Below, piece after piece: positions 20,299-31,269 of a stretch of 64,000 nt of DNA. The first letter of the stretch is position 1. Each line of letters begins with the position of its first letter. The stretch is from Hyposmocoma kahamanoa (taxonomy: Eukaryota; Arthropoda; Insecta; Lepidoptera; Cosmopterigidae): contig NW_020654810.1 of the NCBI RefSeq assembly GCF_003589595.1, positions 19,547,452-19,611,451 on the forward strand. Direction: 5' to 3'. The notes under the pieces were generated by a model. The model was given only the letters and a program-made list of their open reading frames with translations. It did no database searches and was not told where the DNA came from. The translations under genes were made by a program, and so were the position numbers.

Positions 20299-20774
20299 TT
20301 CATTTTGCTTGGGTCGAGTGGCAGGGACACTAGCTTTATATCAGAGTTTATTTTTTACAAAAGAAATTAAAGCCTAAAAAATTGAAAAATTTATATCGTA
20401 TACTATATACGACTGTACGTGTTCTATAAAGTTCTTAGGTTTTCGCGATTGTTACACATAGGAAATGAAACTATTTTTCCGGATTTATATCGCGTATATT
20501 TGTTTTCACAGGTCCCACGGTCACGGTTGACCATGGGATCTGTGAAGGGCCCGAAACGTCGGTTTGTTTGAAAAGACAAATATACGCGATTTAAATCCGG
20601 AAAAATTGTTTCATTTCCTATACGTGTTCTATTTAGTTCAGTTGGCTTAAAAAAAAACATTGGTATATTATGTAAAGTACACTAGTAGCATGTAACTATT
20701 GAATACGACTTGTAAAATTTCGAGATACGTTTGTGTTTTTTTCTATCGTGAAAATTTTTAGGAGTCTTGTTTTC
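20299..20774 (+). repeat. repeat G, copy interrupted by a Penelope-type insertion
   Basis: Second copy of repeat G (first at 4199-4437). It is split at its ACGTGTTCTAT block by the insertion at 20428-20620, and matches the first copy on both sides of the break. Confidence 0.7.
20416..20632 (+). mobile_element. Penelope-type foldback insertion with 12-bp target duplication
   Basis: A 193-bp insert (20428-20620) flanked by TACGTGTTCTAT at 20416-20427 and 20621-20632. The insert is a long hairpin. Left: GAAATGAAACTATTTTTCCGG, ATCGCGTATATTTGTTTT. Centre: GGTCACGGTTGACC. Right: GGGCCCGAAACGTCGG, then CAAATATACGCGATTTAAAT and CCGGAAAAATTGTTTCATTT. The same arms flank a Penelope GIY-YIG ORF at 56 kb, which identifies this as a terminal-repeat-only insertion of that family. 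The left arm lacks about 28 bp present in the right arm. Confidence 0.75.
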
Positions 20775-20775
20775 G

Positions 20776-22099
20776 CGCATATGTCATCAATTTTTCAACG
20801 CTATCATTGTTATGCGGAATCAACCAACGCCCCTTGAGGTTGAATAGACTTTATTTATAAATTTTTAATTATTAACTATTAACTAATTACATGCTCTCAA
20901 AGTACGGAATCCATAGCTCAGGGATTACCAAAACATACAGAACAATTCGGGAACCAATTTTGTAAGGTCCTAAATTTTATGATGCTTTCTCATTTAAAAA
21001 ATTATAAAAAATCTAAAGCCCTTACACGTATATACAAACACATTACATCCTTATCATAAGAAAGGGAACTTGTCATCCCCCTAACAAATATTAGTTATAT
21101 GAGTAGTGGTAAACATACAAGCGAAAACAGAGTTCATTACGCCCCAAATAACGCCTGTAGCGCTCCAACGTACAGTATCATATTTAGGTCCGGAGTCGTG
21201 GGGCCGAAAAGGTCTGAGGGGGCTCTAAGCCTCTGTGATGACCAATTTCGATCAGAAAAAATTACAAGTTTAAATAGTGTGACCGAATGATTTTTTTTTA
21301 ACTGGGACAGTATGGTGAAATCCGAAACCATAGAAGATACAGAGAAACTGTATTAGGAACCATTAGGTATTTTTATTAAAAAAAATTGACATTGTAATGA
21401 ATGTTATAATGTTTTACTATCATAATATTAGTTTATTTTTTGTGAAATTACTACACCATCGCCCTTTACACTGTCGCCCTGGAATGGCACATTGTTTTGT
21501 TACTGTCATTGTATCGGAAGAACAAAATCGGGACAGCAGAGTTTGTCAAATTTAATAAAATCTTTTTGTTAAATTTAATAAAATGTATGAAAATTGTCTA
21601 TTAAAAATATGTCATGGGATTTATTAAAAACTATAATACATGGCCATTAATTTTTATAGGAGGTTAATACACGTATAAAAAACGTATTGTTGTTTCAGAA
21701 TAAAATATTAATATATGTTTATTATTTTCAACAGAACAGAATAAGAACGCTTTGTTATTTATTTATCAGTTTAATATAATGGCATATAATAATATTTAAC
21801 TTGAAGTATTGTCAAAGTGCAACGACGTTGAATAACAAATTGAATTACAATTTATTTGAAACAAATCCCACGGTAAAATTCATTATCCAAGAAAAGGAAT
21901 TTTGGTCGAGTGTGAAACATTACGTCGTTTGTTACCTTTACTGATTTGCGAGTAGATGTTCGTTGAATCGAAGACGATTATTCACCGGTCACTCGCTGCG
22001 AGTTCAGTACAGTGGACAATAGACTTTAGGTTTCTCGCGTGTCGCAATTCTCGACCGCGTACTTCGTATACCGCTCATAAGTAGTCAAAAGTTTATTTG
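20776..22099. other. no recognised feature
   Basis: About 1.3 kb, mostly AT-rich. A GC-richer patch at 21950-22080 (CGTTGAATCGAAGACG, TTCTCGACCGCGTACTTCG) could be leader or promoter DNA, but nothing decides it. Confidence 0.35.
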
Positions 22100-22347
22100 A
22101 TATTCAGAAACATTAGTAGAATGTGATTGGTTAGCTAAGGGTTCGATTAACCGCTTCTTAAGCTGAGGCCATGGGCTCGAATCCCAAGCGAAATTTATGT
22201 GCGAAATTTGAAATTTATCATGGGCTCTTCGGTAAAGAAAAGGATCGCGATGAAACCTCCGAAAAAGGTTCATAACTCTCGGAAAACGTGTGAAGATCCA
22301 AACCCACATTGAGTCAGCGTGGCGGACTATGGCCTAAACCCCATTAT
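22100..22347 (+). repeat. SINE-E copy
   Basis: A copy of another tRNA-headed family, here SINE-E. Order: head with TGGGCTCGAATCCCA (B box), TTTGAAATTTATCATGGGCT, GATGAAACCTCCG, GGTTCATAACTCTCGG, and the tail CAGCGTGGCGGACTATGGCC. It is joined directly to the SINE-A head at 22348. Other copies lie at 48.4 and 54.6 kb. Confidence 0.7.
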
Positions 22348-22515
22348 TAGCAGCAGTAGAACTCCTTGTGAAAGAGTTCATCCAGGGAAGTACTGCCACC
22401 TTACCTATTTCTGCCGCCACGTTCCAGTTTAGAAGAGGGCTAGTAAAATTACAGGCACATGGTACTTGTCAATTTATATCTCAGGGTGACAGACGCAGTG
22501 GCAGTGTCCATAAGA
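22348..22515 (+). repeat. SINE-A copy, truncated
   Basis: Plus-strand SINE-A beginning TAGCAGCAGTAGAACTCCTT. The CAGTAATG block is deleted, and the copy ends near CAGTGTCCATAAGATAT, about two thirds of the way through the family. Confidence 0.75.
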
Positions 22516-22539
22516 TATATTATATATATATAACTATAT

Positions 22540-22665
22540 GTAACTGCCTCAGTGGCCGAATGGTTACCATGCCGGACTGCCACGTAGAGGTCCCAAGTTT
22601 GATTCCCGGGCACAGGGTTTCCCTAGTGCAGGGCTATGTTGACTGTGTATGCGTTGTGTCCACAC
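22540..22665 (+). repeat. SINE-B copy, body deleted
   Basis: A complete tRNA-like head (CTCAGTGGCCGAATGGTTAC, B box GTTTGATTCCC) joined directly to the family 3' end (ACAGGGTTTCCCTAGTGCAG), with about 90 bp of body missing. Confidence 0.75.
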
Positions 22666-22865
22666 TGGGACGTATAAATTGATGACGTTAAAATAAATTC
22701 ACAGAGTAGTATCATAAAGTGAATGGGCCCCCGCGGCTAAAGTCGGGCCTGCTTTAACATACACGTTGGCACGAGTCGAGAGACAATGACTGGAGAGCGA
22801 TACTGTCACTTGGATCCGGGAAGTTCGCCCGCGGGAATTCGAGACTTCGCTGCAACTGAAGACTT

Positions 22866-22875
22866 NNNNNNNNNN
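22866..22875. other. assembly gap, ten N
   Basis: Ten unknown bases. True gap size is unknown. The left flank (22730-22865) is unusually GC-rich and CpG-rich for this window. A 65-codon plus-strand frame crossing the gap is meaningless. Confidence 0.95.
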
Positions 22876-22963
22876 CAACCTATGTCCTCTTTGTTGTGTT
22901 CAGAACCCACTGTGATATTATTGTATTACATATCGACGCTTGAAAGGCAAAATGGGATAAGCG

Positions 22964-23062
22964 ACACTTTTGGGCTATATTGAGTTATGCATACCGTTGG
23001 AATCAGAAACATTAGCTGATTCCAGCGGTATAGGTATATAACTCAATATGACCAAAAGTGTA
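22964..23062. repeat. long hairpin, 43-46-bp arms
   Basis: Left arm ACACTTTTGGGCTATATTGA through CCGTTGGAATCAG and right arm CTGATTCCAGCGGTATAGGT through CAATATGACCAAAAGTGT pair with a few mismatches around a 10-nt loop. It is compact enough to be a tiny foldback transposon or a structured RNA. There is no coding content. Confidence 0.65.
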
Positions 23063-23164
23063 CATAAATACTTTTTTATTCACTTCCATGACAATATTGC
23101 TTACTAAAACCAAATAAAACTATACACTCATGGGCATCATCAGTATTTTATAATAATTTAGTAA

Positions 23165-23400
23165 TATACCAAACAATCACACCAATTGGCCCAATTGCCT
23201 GGTCTCAAACTAAAGTATACCCTGTACTTTGAGTACCAGAACAACGAATTCACTCTGCGGCACATCCCAGGACACCCAGGCCAGAACTAATTTAGAAAAG
23301 TTATTTTCCAAAATTGGTCCTTACGGGAATCGAACCCAGGACCTTCGCATCCTCCGCTCATATCGCGCTCACGCCACCGCCACCGCGCGGAGACCGCGTG
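23165..23400 (-). repeat. SINE-D (type 1) copy
   Basis: Minus-strand copy of a tRNA-headed family, here SINE-D. The B-box region reads GGGTTCGATTCCCGT on the minus strand. It is followed by GACCAATTTTGG, TTTTCTAAATTAGTTCTGGC, CTGGGTGTCC, GAATTCGTTG and GAGACCAGGCAATTG. The A-box side is fused to a CpG-rich segment (GCCACCGCCACCGCGCGG). Confidence 0.65.
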
Positions 23401-24126
23401 CATGTAACTGTCATGGCAAAATATGCACTATTTATTTATCTTTTACGTGTTAACCATAGATATGTTTTAACTGAAATGACCGTCATAGGCGCGCGGGCGA
23501 GGTTGGCTTGCCTTTAGTTCACGCAACTCCTATCCAGCAGTTGTATTATTCTGAGGAATTTAAATGTTGTTGCCTAGTAAATAGAATTCAGATTCGCCAT
23601 TAATGTACACGAAATCGTAACTGGGTGGTCGTAACACGGTAACTGGGTGGTCACCGCGCACCAGTCGCGCGAAAACTTTCGCGTCGTATAACTGGGCGCT
23701 TAGACCGCCGAGGTCGTCAAAATTTTGTGCGAACCATAAATATTTACTCGTATACCAATGTTCTGATGTTCTTTTTATCCACAACGTACTATGGTATTTA
23801 ACCGAATTAACTGGCAACATGAAAAACACAAGTAGATTTTACAGGAAAAGGACATGAAGTGTACGTGTGCATGTAAATACATTAGGTAATGTAAGATATT
23901 ACAAATGGCTTTCAATGTAACAAACAGGATTTAAATTGTTTTAGTCTATTAATATAACTAATTATGAGAATTGTTGGTTTAAGTGCGTGCTAATAACTGG
24001 AACGAACGCATATGCTAATGTTATATTCACTGTAATTTCAATAACGGGAAAGATAATATGTTTTATTACTTTGTTAGTATTTCGTTAAATACAATAGTTA
24101 AGCATTATTATCCTTGAAAATGTTTT
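23401..24126. other. no recognised feature; short local duplication
   Basis: Unassigned. At 23606-23653 the 14-mer GTAACTGGGTGGTC recurs (CGTAACTGGGTGGTCGTAAC, then GTAACTGGGTGGTCACC), followed by TATAACTGGGCG. A GC-rich patch follows to about 23720. Confidence 0.35.
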
Positions 24127-24425
24127 GTTCACCCAGTTAGGTAACTTTTCAGCTACCAGCCCTGGCTAGAGATGTCGATATTATCTGTAATTAAATTTCT
24201 ATTGAATCGATATTCAATTATTCTTTGTGAAATTACTTCACTAGTTTACTATAATTATTAATACAAAGATCGAACAGTTAGAAAAAATTCCTTCGATCCG
24301 GCCGAATTCGAACCGACGTCTTCTAGCAAACCGTGGCAGACGCTAGCCAACTAAACCACCAAACGAACCAGCGGACCTCACGAATCTATGTGCTTGTTGT
24401 CGGATCTTTTTATTTGGTTTTCAAT
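24127..24425 (-). repeat. SINE-C copy
   Basis: Minus-strand SINE-C with the ACTAGTGAAGTAATTTCAC segment, GTTCGATCTTTGTATTAAT, B-box side GGTTCGAATTCGGCC, and A-box side. The left flank ends in the common TAGCTGAAAAGTTACCTAAC block. Confidence 0.75.
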
Positions 24426-24449
24426 TTTATTGACCATTTCATTTTACTT

Positions 24450-24749
24450 TTTTTATGACACAAAGTGACGGTGCGAACAAATCGTGCACCTGGCGGTAAG
24501 CGACGCCTGACCATAACAATCGCAGTGCGCCACTCAGAGTTTTAAATAGCAAAGATCTGATGGGCACTGCCACTACGCCCGTCATCCTGACACATAAGTT
24601 GAGAAGTGCCACGTGCCTGCAATTTCACCAGCACCCTTACCCTACAGCACCAGAACGCGTAATGCTCAATTTACTGCTTAGCGGTAGAAATAGGCAAAGT
24701 GGCAGTACCTCTCTGGACGAACTCTTTCACAAGGAGCTCTATTGCTATT
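24450..24749 (-). repeat. SINE-A copy, full length
   Basis: A nearly complete minus-strand SINE-A, from the T-rich left end and CAAAGTGACGGTGCGAAC to AAGGAGCTCTATTGCTATT. It lies about 25 bp from a SINE-C copy. Confidence 0.8.
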
Positions 24750-25431
24750 AAATGCCATTTAGCATATCAAAGGCGATCATTCACACCATCAACCACTGTA
24801 CACATTATTTGTGAAAACGATACTCTCCAATGTTGCCAATAATGTGCGACAGGGTTATCGTTAAACGTATCGTGGTAGAAGTCCCCTTAACGTACGAATG
24901 ACCTCGGGAGTTGTAAACTTTAAAATAGTTTGATAGTAATGATACATATTAATTAAAACTTTGTCTTTATTTTTTCAAACAATATATAAAAGACGTTATA
25001 ATATGAATACTAAGGGAATCGTCACTTTCAAAATCCAATCCAAATCGCCAAACCGTAAGGCAGCAAACATCTGACAAATAATATCAAAATTCATTAATAA
25101 AACTAATTAACAAAACTACACCAAAATTGAAAGATGAATAATTGCGAAAATCAACCGAACGCATACGTACATAGAGTATTTTGATAAATGTAAAAGAAAA
25201 TGACTGGAAGATGACGAGCTTCTAGCGTAAAAAGTAATTACAAAGAAACGGAAGATAAGTTAAAATTTGCCTTTCATAGAAGACTCGCAGTTTTTTTTAT
25301 GGATGTTAAATGAGAATTGATGCGCTTTGTATTTTTCAAAAATTATGAAATTAAGGGAACTGAATTATAATTATTAGTGGAATTTTAGAAGAAAAGTAAA
25401 TGGAAATTTTCGAACGAATTTCAAGCGAATC
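24750..25431. other. no recognised feature
   Basis: AT-rich, unassigned. Confidence 0.4.
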
Positions 25432-25880
25432 ACGTGAAGTCCGCTGGTTCGTTCCGTGGCTTAGTTGGTATAGCGTCTGGCACGGTAAGCTAGAAGACGT
25501 CTGAATTTTTTCTGAGTGTTCGATCTTTGTATTAATAATTATAAAAAACTAGTGGAGTAATTTCACATAAAAAATAATTAAATATCAATTCAATAAATAT
25601 TTAAAATACGCCAGGACTGGTTATAGCTGTAAAGGTACTAACTGGGTTATAAATCTTTCATATATTTCTCATAGATGGCGCTACGACTAAAAAGTTAAAA
25701 AACCAAATACAAAGGCACGACGCAAGCACATAGAAAAATTCATGAGGTCCGCTGGGTCGTTCCGTGGCTTAGTTGGTATAGCGTCTGGCACGGTAAGCTA
25801 GAAGACGTCGGTTCGAATCCGGCCGGATCAAAGGAATTTTGTCTGATTGTTCGATATTTATATTAATAATTATTAAAGTT
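25432..25880 (+). repeat. SINE-C tandem dimer
   Basis: Two SINE-C heads in direct orientation. GGCTTAGTTGGTATAGCGTC occurs near 25459 and again near 25768, 309 bp apart, separated by the complete inter-head body. The first head lost its B box (GACGTC joins directly to TGAATTTTTTCTGAG). The second is intact, with CGGTTCGAATCC. The two heads are nearly identical. Confidence 0.8.
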
Positions 25881-26331
25881 TGATTTCATCAATATTAAAC
25901 TGATAGGATTTTTCAAATTTTCAGTTGTCTGTTCAAAGTTTCAAAGATGTTCCATAAAATGTAGAAAAACGTATTTTGTTTAATCTCGTTTTTTTTTCAA
26001 TAAAGGTGAATTTAATTGTTACTTGTATGTCAAATTCTTATTTATTTAAATATAAACGTTACAATTTTATATTTTCACTTGTTTTTATTGCGGTAAATGT
26101 TTCCACCGGTATATTACAGTCTCTTAAATCTTTTATTTATAAAGACAAAAAGGACTTACACCCATTATAAGCTTAGATACTAGTACTACTCCAAAAGCTC
26201 AAATCCCTCATGTTAGTATTATCCCTTATTTATGGACTACCCCTTGAGAAGATAATACAGTATACTCACACCATATCTTGTTTAGGCACTAGTTGAAAAA
26301 CTTTTACCTGGTGCAATAACGAGTAACACAC
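25881..26331. other. no recognised feature
   Basis: AT-rich, unassigned. Confidence 0.4.
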
Positions 26332-26770
26332 TCATAGCCGCGTACTAGGAAAACCCTGTATCACAGGTGCCATGGACACACACTACACAACCACAAATTA
26401 CACCCAAACTCACGAGAGAAATAAATGTAGGCCATACATTGACTTACAAATAAATGGACGACGGGTCTAATACAAAAACCACGAAAAAAATGTCCCAAGT
26501 CAACCTATTCGAAATTTAAATTGTTATGTCATCGCAGTATCGCGCTGTCCGTAGAACAAATGAAGACTAAAGCGGAGTGTCGCGCTCTGTATACGATTTT
26601 AGCGCCTTACAAGTGCGCCTTACGCCGGACACTTTTTAGCGCGGACCCGACGTCCATATAATTGTAAGTCAATGAGGCCATACAAATATTTCTCCCGGCC
26701 CGGGATCAAACCCGGGACCTCTGCGTGGCAGTCCTGCATGGTAACCGTTCGGCCACCGAGGTAGTTAAAA
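26332..26770 (-). repeat. SINE-B copy split by MITE-8
   Basis: A well-preserved minus-strand SINE-B. Its body is interrupted at AGGCCATA by MITE-8 copy 2. The two halves, 26332-26436 and 26675-26770, join perfectly when the insert and one duplicated 8-mer are removed. So the SINE is older than the MITE insertion. Confidence 0.8.
26429..26682 (+). mobile_element. MITE-8 copy 2 with 8-bp target duplication
   Basis: A 238-bp insertion (26437-26674) with flanking AGGCCATA at 26429-26436 and 26675-26682. It has the same CATTGACTTACAA ends as copy 1. The extra length is a tandem duplication of GCGCCTTAC near 26604-26622. Because the host SINE-B sequence is known from other copies, this duplication is secure. 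Confidence 0.9.
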
Positions 26771-27161
26771 TAAAAATACAATTCGGTACTACCTTTGAAT
26801 CAATTGTAACTGAAGAGATTATACTTTTGAGACTTCTGAAGTTAATAAATTAGTTAAAATGGGAAAATTATTAAAAATTTACATTTAATTAATTTCAGAC
26901 TTTTGCGGTCGCTGTCCGTACTTAAGTAGATTTTATAATTATTATGTTCAAGTGTCTATAATACAACATAACATACATAAATTTTAATGATTTTCGCGGG
27001 AAGTGAGTAATTCGTTTTTCATCGATTCTGAGAAAGTCCACTTTTTTAGTTAACACACTATTATATTAACAGTGCGACTGTGAGTAGAGGTACTAATGAA
27101 TATACGTTTGCTTATACCAGTAAAAAATCCCAAATTTCATGCGCGAGTATTTTTTTATTTA

Positions 27162-27480
27162 TTTACGATACTAAGTGCTGGGACGAACAAGTCGTGCGCC
27201 TGATGGTAAGCAACACGCCTGTCCATAACAGTTGCAATGCCACTCAGAGTTGATTGATTGATTGAGTTTTAACTCGCAAAGATCTGAGGTGCACTGCCTC
27301 TGCGCCTGTCACCCTGAGACATAAGTTGAAATGTCCTATGTGCTTGTAATTTCACCAGCACCCTTACCTTTCAAAACTGGAACGCAGTAATGTTCACATT
27401 ACTGCTTGGCGGCAGAAATATGTAAGATAGATAATACTTCCCTAGATGAACTCTTTCACAAGAAGCTCTACCGCTACTAA
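27162..27480 (-). repeat. SINE-A copy, full length
   Basis: Minus-strand SINE-A with a complete left end (ACGATACTAAGTGCTGGGAC) and head (AAGAAGCTCTACCGCTACTAA). A TTGATTGATTGA expansion lies near 27250. Confidence 0.8.
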
Positions 27481-28184
27481 AAGCAAAAAAAAACAAATTT
27501 TGACACTGAATCAAATTAAATAAATTTATCACGCGACTAACCCCGGAAATTAATTTCAAATAAGACTTAAAGCCGTTCCCAAAAAGCAAATAGACAGTGT
27601 AATAATTTCAGCTAATATCATTTTTAATGAACCTATTCAATAGTAAGCAGTAGCCTCTTTGCAAATATGATCGCTGTAAACTTTAAAACGGAACGTAATC
27701 TTTAAAGTAATGGAAATGTTATCGAAATTCTACTAAATATAAACATTTATTAAGAAAGTGTTGGGAGCGCGAATTTCCTAAACTATTCACAAAAGCTCTA
27801 TGTTGCAAAGGAAAAATAATGAGGCGACGTCTTCAAAGGAGGTATTTTGGATAAAACAAAGCATCCGGAATAATAGGCCTCGGAAAAGTTGCAGGGCCAC
27901 AGATCGCCGGCCAACTTGGAGTCTTATCTTGGAACTTTCCACAATGACACTTATCTCCTTATTACTTTGTCAATTGATTGGAAACCAATAAGTTTTCACG
28001 AAATTTATGCTCGCGCCCTTTTGATACCATTCCCGTTTTGATGTTGATATATTTTACCGCGGCCGTATTTATTTTACACGTGCTCTATTAAACACATCTG
28101 TTTGTGTCAGTAAACAAGGGCGTGATTGATCTCCTTCATCAAAGGTTAAATTTTTTGGAAGATATCTTTGATCCCTGGTTTTTT
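27481..28184. other. no recognised feature
   Basis: Unassigned. A 63-codon frame at 27800-27991 lacks splice or domain support. Confidence 0.35.
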
Positions 28185-28432
28185 TTACGATATCAAGTGT
28201 GGAACGAACATGTCATGTGACAGATGGCAAGCGACATGTCCACCCATAACGGTGTGCAGTGCCACTCAGAGCTTTAAATCTTAGGGGCACTACCACTGCG
28301 CCCGTCACCCTGAGACATAAGTTGACAAATTCCAAGCCGCAACGCAGTTCTTGCTTTTTGGCAGCAGAAATAAATACGGTGGCAGTATTTCATTGGAGGA
28401 ACTCTTTCTCAATGAGCTCAACTGCTATTAAC
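28185..28432 (-). repeat. SINE-A copy, diverged
   Basis: Minus-strand SINE-A from TTTTTTTACGATATCAAGTG to GAGCTCAACTGCTATT, with an internal deletion around the GGTGAAATTACAG block. Confidence 0.75.
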
Positions 28433-29304
28433 TTACCGACAATGGCGTCATCAATAATTTGGTTTGCAATTCTCTAGTAATTGGTATTCCTTTTGCCAAA
28501 TTAACCTGAAGTTCATTTGCATAAGTAATGAAAATTTTAATTGGTCAAATTATTCCTAAGTTGTAAAGATTTTTCATAACCAAAATCCACTTTCTGTTGA
28601 AATATTGTTCTATTCTCAAACTGCTTAAGCATATTTGGGACTCATTACAATAATTTCAGCCAGAATATTTTAAAATAACTTCAATTGACTTTGTAGACCA
28701 AAAAGTCGGTTTATTTGTAATAAATTGCTAAAGCAATTTCATTCAAAATACACAGTATTGTTTTACTTGTATGCTTACTTTTTGTTCAAAATTTCAAAGA
28801 TAAGTCATGTTATTACAATAATTTCACTTTTAATAACGGAGAGAGAGAAACTTTGCGAGAAAGAATGTAAATACCTAAAGGTCGACATTCTACAATATTC
28901 TTGTAAAAGCGAAAATGCTAAATCTGCTAAAGCTTCGCATTTGTTGCAAATAATAATAATAAATAAATCATTTATTAGGCATCCAAGGCCCACTTGTTAG
29001 TAAACACAGAGACAAAACATAAAAATACACATTATTACGCTCGAGGCGCCGACTACCCCATCACCTCACCAGAACCTGGATAAAATGACGAAGCATCGGC
29101 GAATCGATTGTAGAATGCAGTGTAGAGAGTAGTGACGCTATCTTTTTTCGCAAAAAAGTCATCTACTTCCGCTTGAGCTACTATCGACGATGCACTTTAG
29201 TGTCATAAACTGTATTTATACACCGTTACGCTTTAACAGCCCAATCATAGAAGCGTAAAATAAAAAACTATTGCATGCTTACATTGTCACATGCATTTTA
29301 ATTA
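28433..29304. other. no recognised feature
   Basis: AT-rich with no exon or repeat landmark. GC rises slightly near 29040-29110. Confidence 0.35.
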
Positions 29305-30591
29305 TATTAGGGGTTAAAGTATGAAATTGCCGTTTTATTGCAATAGGTTCTTTGAATTTTCATAGAATCTTCATGGTTTGAGGTTTTCGAATGAAACTTT
29401 TTTCAAATGGTTTCTGTGATTTTTTTTTTAAATTTGAAACATTTGAATATCGACTTTCAATTGTTTTTGTTATTCAATTTAGACAAGAAAGATGGATACT
29501 GCGAAAATTCGAGTGATTTTTGAATACGAGTTCCGACGCGGAACTAACGCGGCAGAAACAGCCCGCAATATCAATGCTGCGTTTGGAGAGGGGTCTACTA
29601 ATGAACGCACCGTGCGATTTTGGTTTAAACGCTTTCGTGATGGAAATTTCGACTTAAAGAACGAGCCACGAGGAAGACCGCCCACACAGGTGAATAACGA
29701 TGAATTAAGAGAGATAGTGGAAGCCGATCCTAGTCAAACTACCCAGGAATTAGCGGCATGGTTTAACGTTACCTTACCCACAATATTGACTCACTTGCGT
29801 CAAATCAATAAAATAAAAAAATACGAAAAATGGGTGCCTCATGATTTGACTGATCTGCAGAAAGAAACGCGTGTTGAAACTTGTGTTGCCTTGTTGAACC
29901 GGTACAGAAATGAAGGAATATTGGATCGAATTGTAACATGTGATGAAAAGTGGATTCTTTATGATAACCGGAAAAGAAAAATGCAATGGCTGACCCCAGG
30001 TCAAATGCCACAACAGTGTCCTAAAGCAAAACTTACCAATAAAAAGGTAATGGTAACTGTTTGGTGGTCTCAGCATGGTGTTATTCACTATAGTTTTCTC
30101 CGATCTGGTCAAGCAATAACGGCAGATGTCTATTGTGCCGAACTCCGAACCATGTTGACAAAACTAGCAGTAAAACAGCCCCGACTCATGAATCGATCTT
30201 CACCATTATTGCTCCACGACAACGCGAGACCTCACACAGCACGAGAAACCATTTTGACCCTTCAGGAACTGCAGTTAGAAACCATTCGTCATCCTCCGTA
30301 TTCACCAGACCTTGCTCCATCGGACTACCATTTTTTTCGTGATTTGGACAATTATCTACGTGACAAGAAGTTTTCTTCCCAGGAGGCAGTACAAAATGCT
30401 TTCACACAGTTTGTGCAGTCTAGATCGTCGGAGTTCTATCGCAAAGGCATTAATAACCTTCCCATTAGATGGCAGCAATGTATAGATAATAATGGCAACT
30501 ATTTTGATTAAATAAATTTGTTAAAAATTTAAAAAATAAACAATTTAGATTTTCAGTACAAATCGGCAATTTCATACTTTAACCCCTATTA
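29305..30591 (+). mobile_element. apparently intact mariner transposon (cecropia-type)
   Basis: A complete 1283-bp mariner (29307-30589) between TA dinucleotides at 29305-29306 and 30590-30591. The left end begins TTAGGGGTTAAAGTATGAAA, and the reverse complement of the right end begins ATAGGGGTTAAAGTATGAAA. The match covers about 26 bp with one mismatch. The left UTR is 185 bp and the right about 78 bp. Length, TIRs, TA duplication and an open transposase are all as expected for an element that could still move or did so recently. Confidence 0.93.
29492..30511 (+). CDS. mariner transposase, full length
   Basis: A 339-codon uninterrupted transposase that would cut the element out at its TIRs and insert it at TA. 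The N-terminal DNA-binding half (residues 1-110) shows 'GTNAAETARNINAAFG' and 'VRFWFKRFRDG', a paired helix-turn-helix. The linker motif is 'WVPHDL' at 114-119. The catalytic aspartates are D151 ('TCDEKW'), D243 ('LLHDNARPH') and D278 ('PYSPDLAPSDYHFF'). There are 34 residues between the last two, giving the DD34D signature. Length is normal for mariner (about 340-350). The overall sequence resembles the cecropia subfamily that includes the human SETMAR/Hsmar1 transposase; this is a memory-based comparison. ATG at 29492 is the only sensible start. Confidence 0.93.
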   Translation: MDTAKIRVIFEYEFRRGTNAAETARNINAAFGEGSTNERTVRFWFKRFRDGNFDLKNEPRGRPPTQVNNDELREIVEADPSQTTQELAAWFNVTLPTILTHLRQINKIKKYEKWVPHDLTDLQKETRVETCVALLNRYRNEGILDRIVTCDEKWILYDNRKRKMQWLTPGQMPQQCPKAKLTNKKVMVTVWWSQHGVIHYSFLRSGQAITADVYCAELRTMLTKLAVKQPRLMNRSSPLLLHDNARPHTARETILTLQELQLETIRHPPYSPDLAPSDYHFFRDLDNYLRDKKFSSQEAVQNAFTQFVQSRSSEFYRKGINNLPIRWQQCIDNNGNYFD

Positions 30592-30937
30592 TTTGTTGTG
30601 CATTACACGTTAGAGTAAAATGAATTTCAGAGTCTCTACTTTAGGATCAGAGCAACATTTGTGACGTTGTCTAACATTAGTGAGAGAAGGACCACATTCT
30701 CCGCCAACCCCAGTGAGAAACTAACATAATGGTATGTATAATTCAAGTCACAGTAAGTGCTAAACCGCCTATAGCGTATAACGACGCTATAACAATATTC
30801 CAATTTAATAAGAGCAAATGGATTACTCAATAAAGTCTGATGATGTCAGACTACGAAGACTACGAAGCGTATTATTAGACAACTACACATCCATTCACTC
30901 TTACGTAGAAATCTAGGTAGTAGTTTTTGACGGCTAC

Positions 30938-31230
30938 TTTATTAACCGACATCATTAAAAGGAAGAAGATTTCATTTCGACTGTATTTTTTGTGTGTATG
31001 TTGCGCTGTTGCTCCGAGATTTGGGAACCGATTTCGATTATTCTTTTTATAATGGAAAGGGTAGTCCTCAGTGGTAGTGGTGGCATTTAAATTTGAAAAA
31101 AATTTCCACCTCTAAGCGTGGCAAATTAGAAGATGAATCCCGTTTATTAGATTTCACCCAATTTCCGTTAACCGATTTCAATAAAAACTTGGCAAATAGA
31201 TATTAAAATCACAAACTTGGGGTCTTTTTT
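30938..31230 (-). repeat. element H copy
   Basis: Minus-strand element H beginning with a diverged TTAACCGACATCATTAAAAG end. GATTTGGGAACCGATTTCGA, the TTTCCACCTCTAAGCGTGGC block and TTAACCGATTTCAATAAAAA follow, and it fades near 31230. Confidence 0.6.
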
Positions 31231-31269
31231 ATTATAAAAATATATAATTATTTATCTAAAAGTTTATGT

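Noticed and set aside
29774..30112. Minus-strand 112-codon frame inside the mariner
   Set aside because: Antisense to an intact, family-typical transposase; no independent support.
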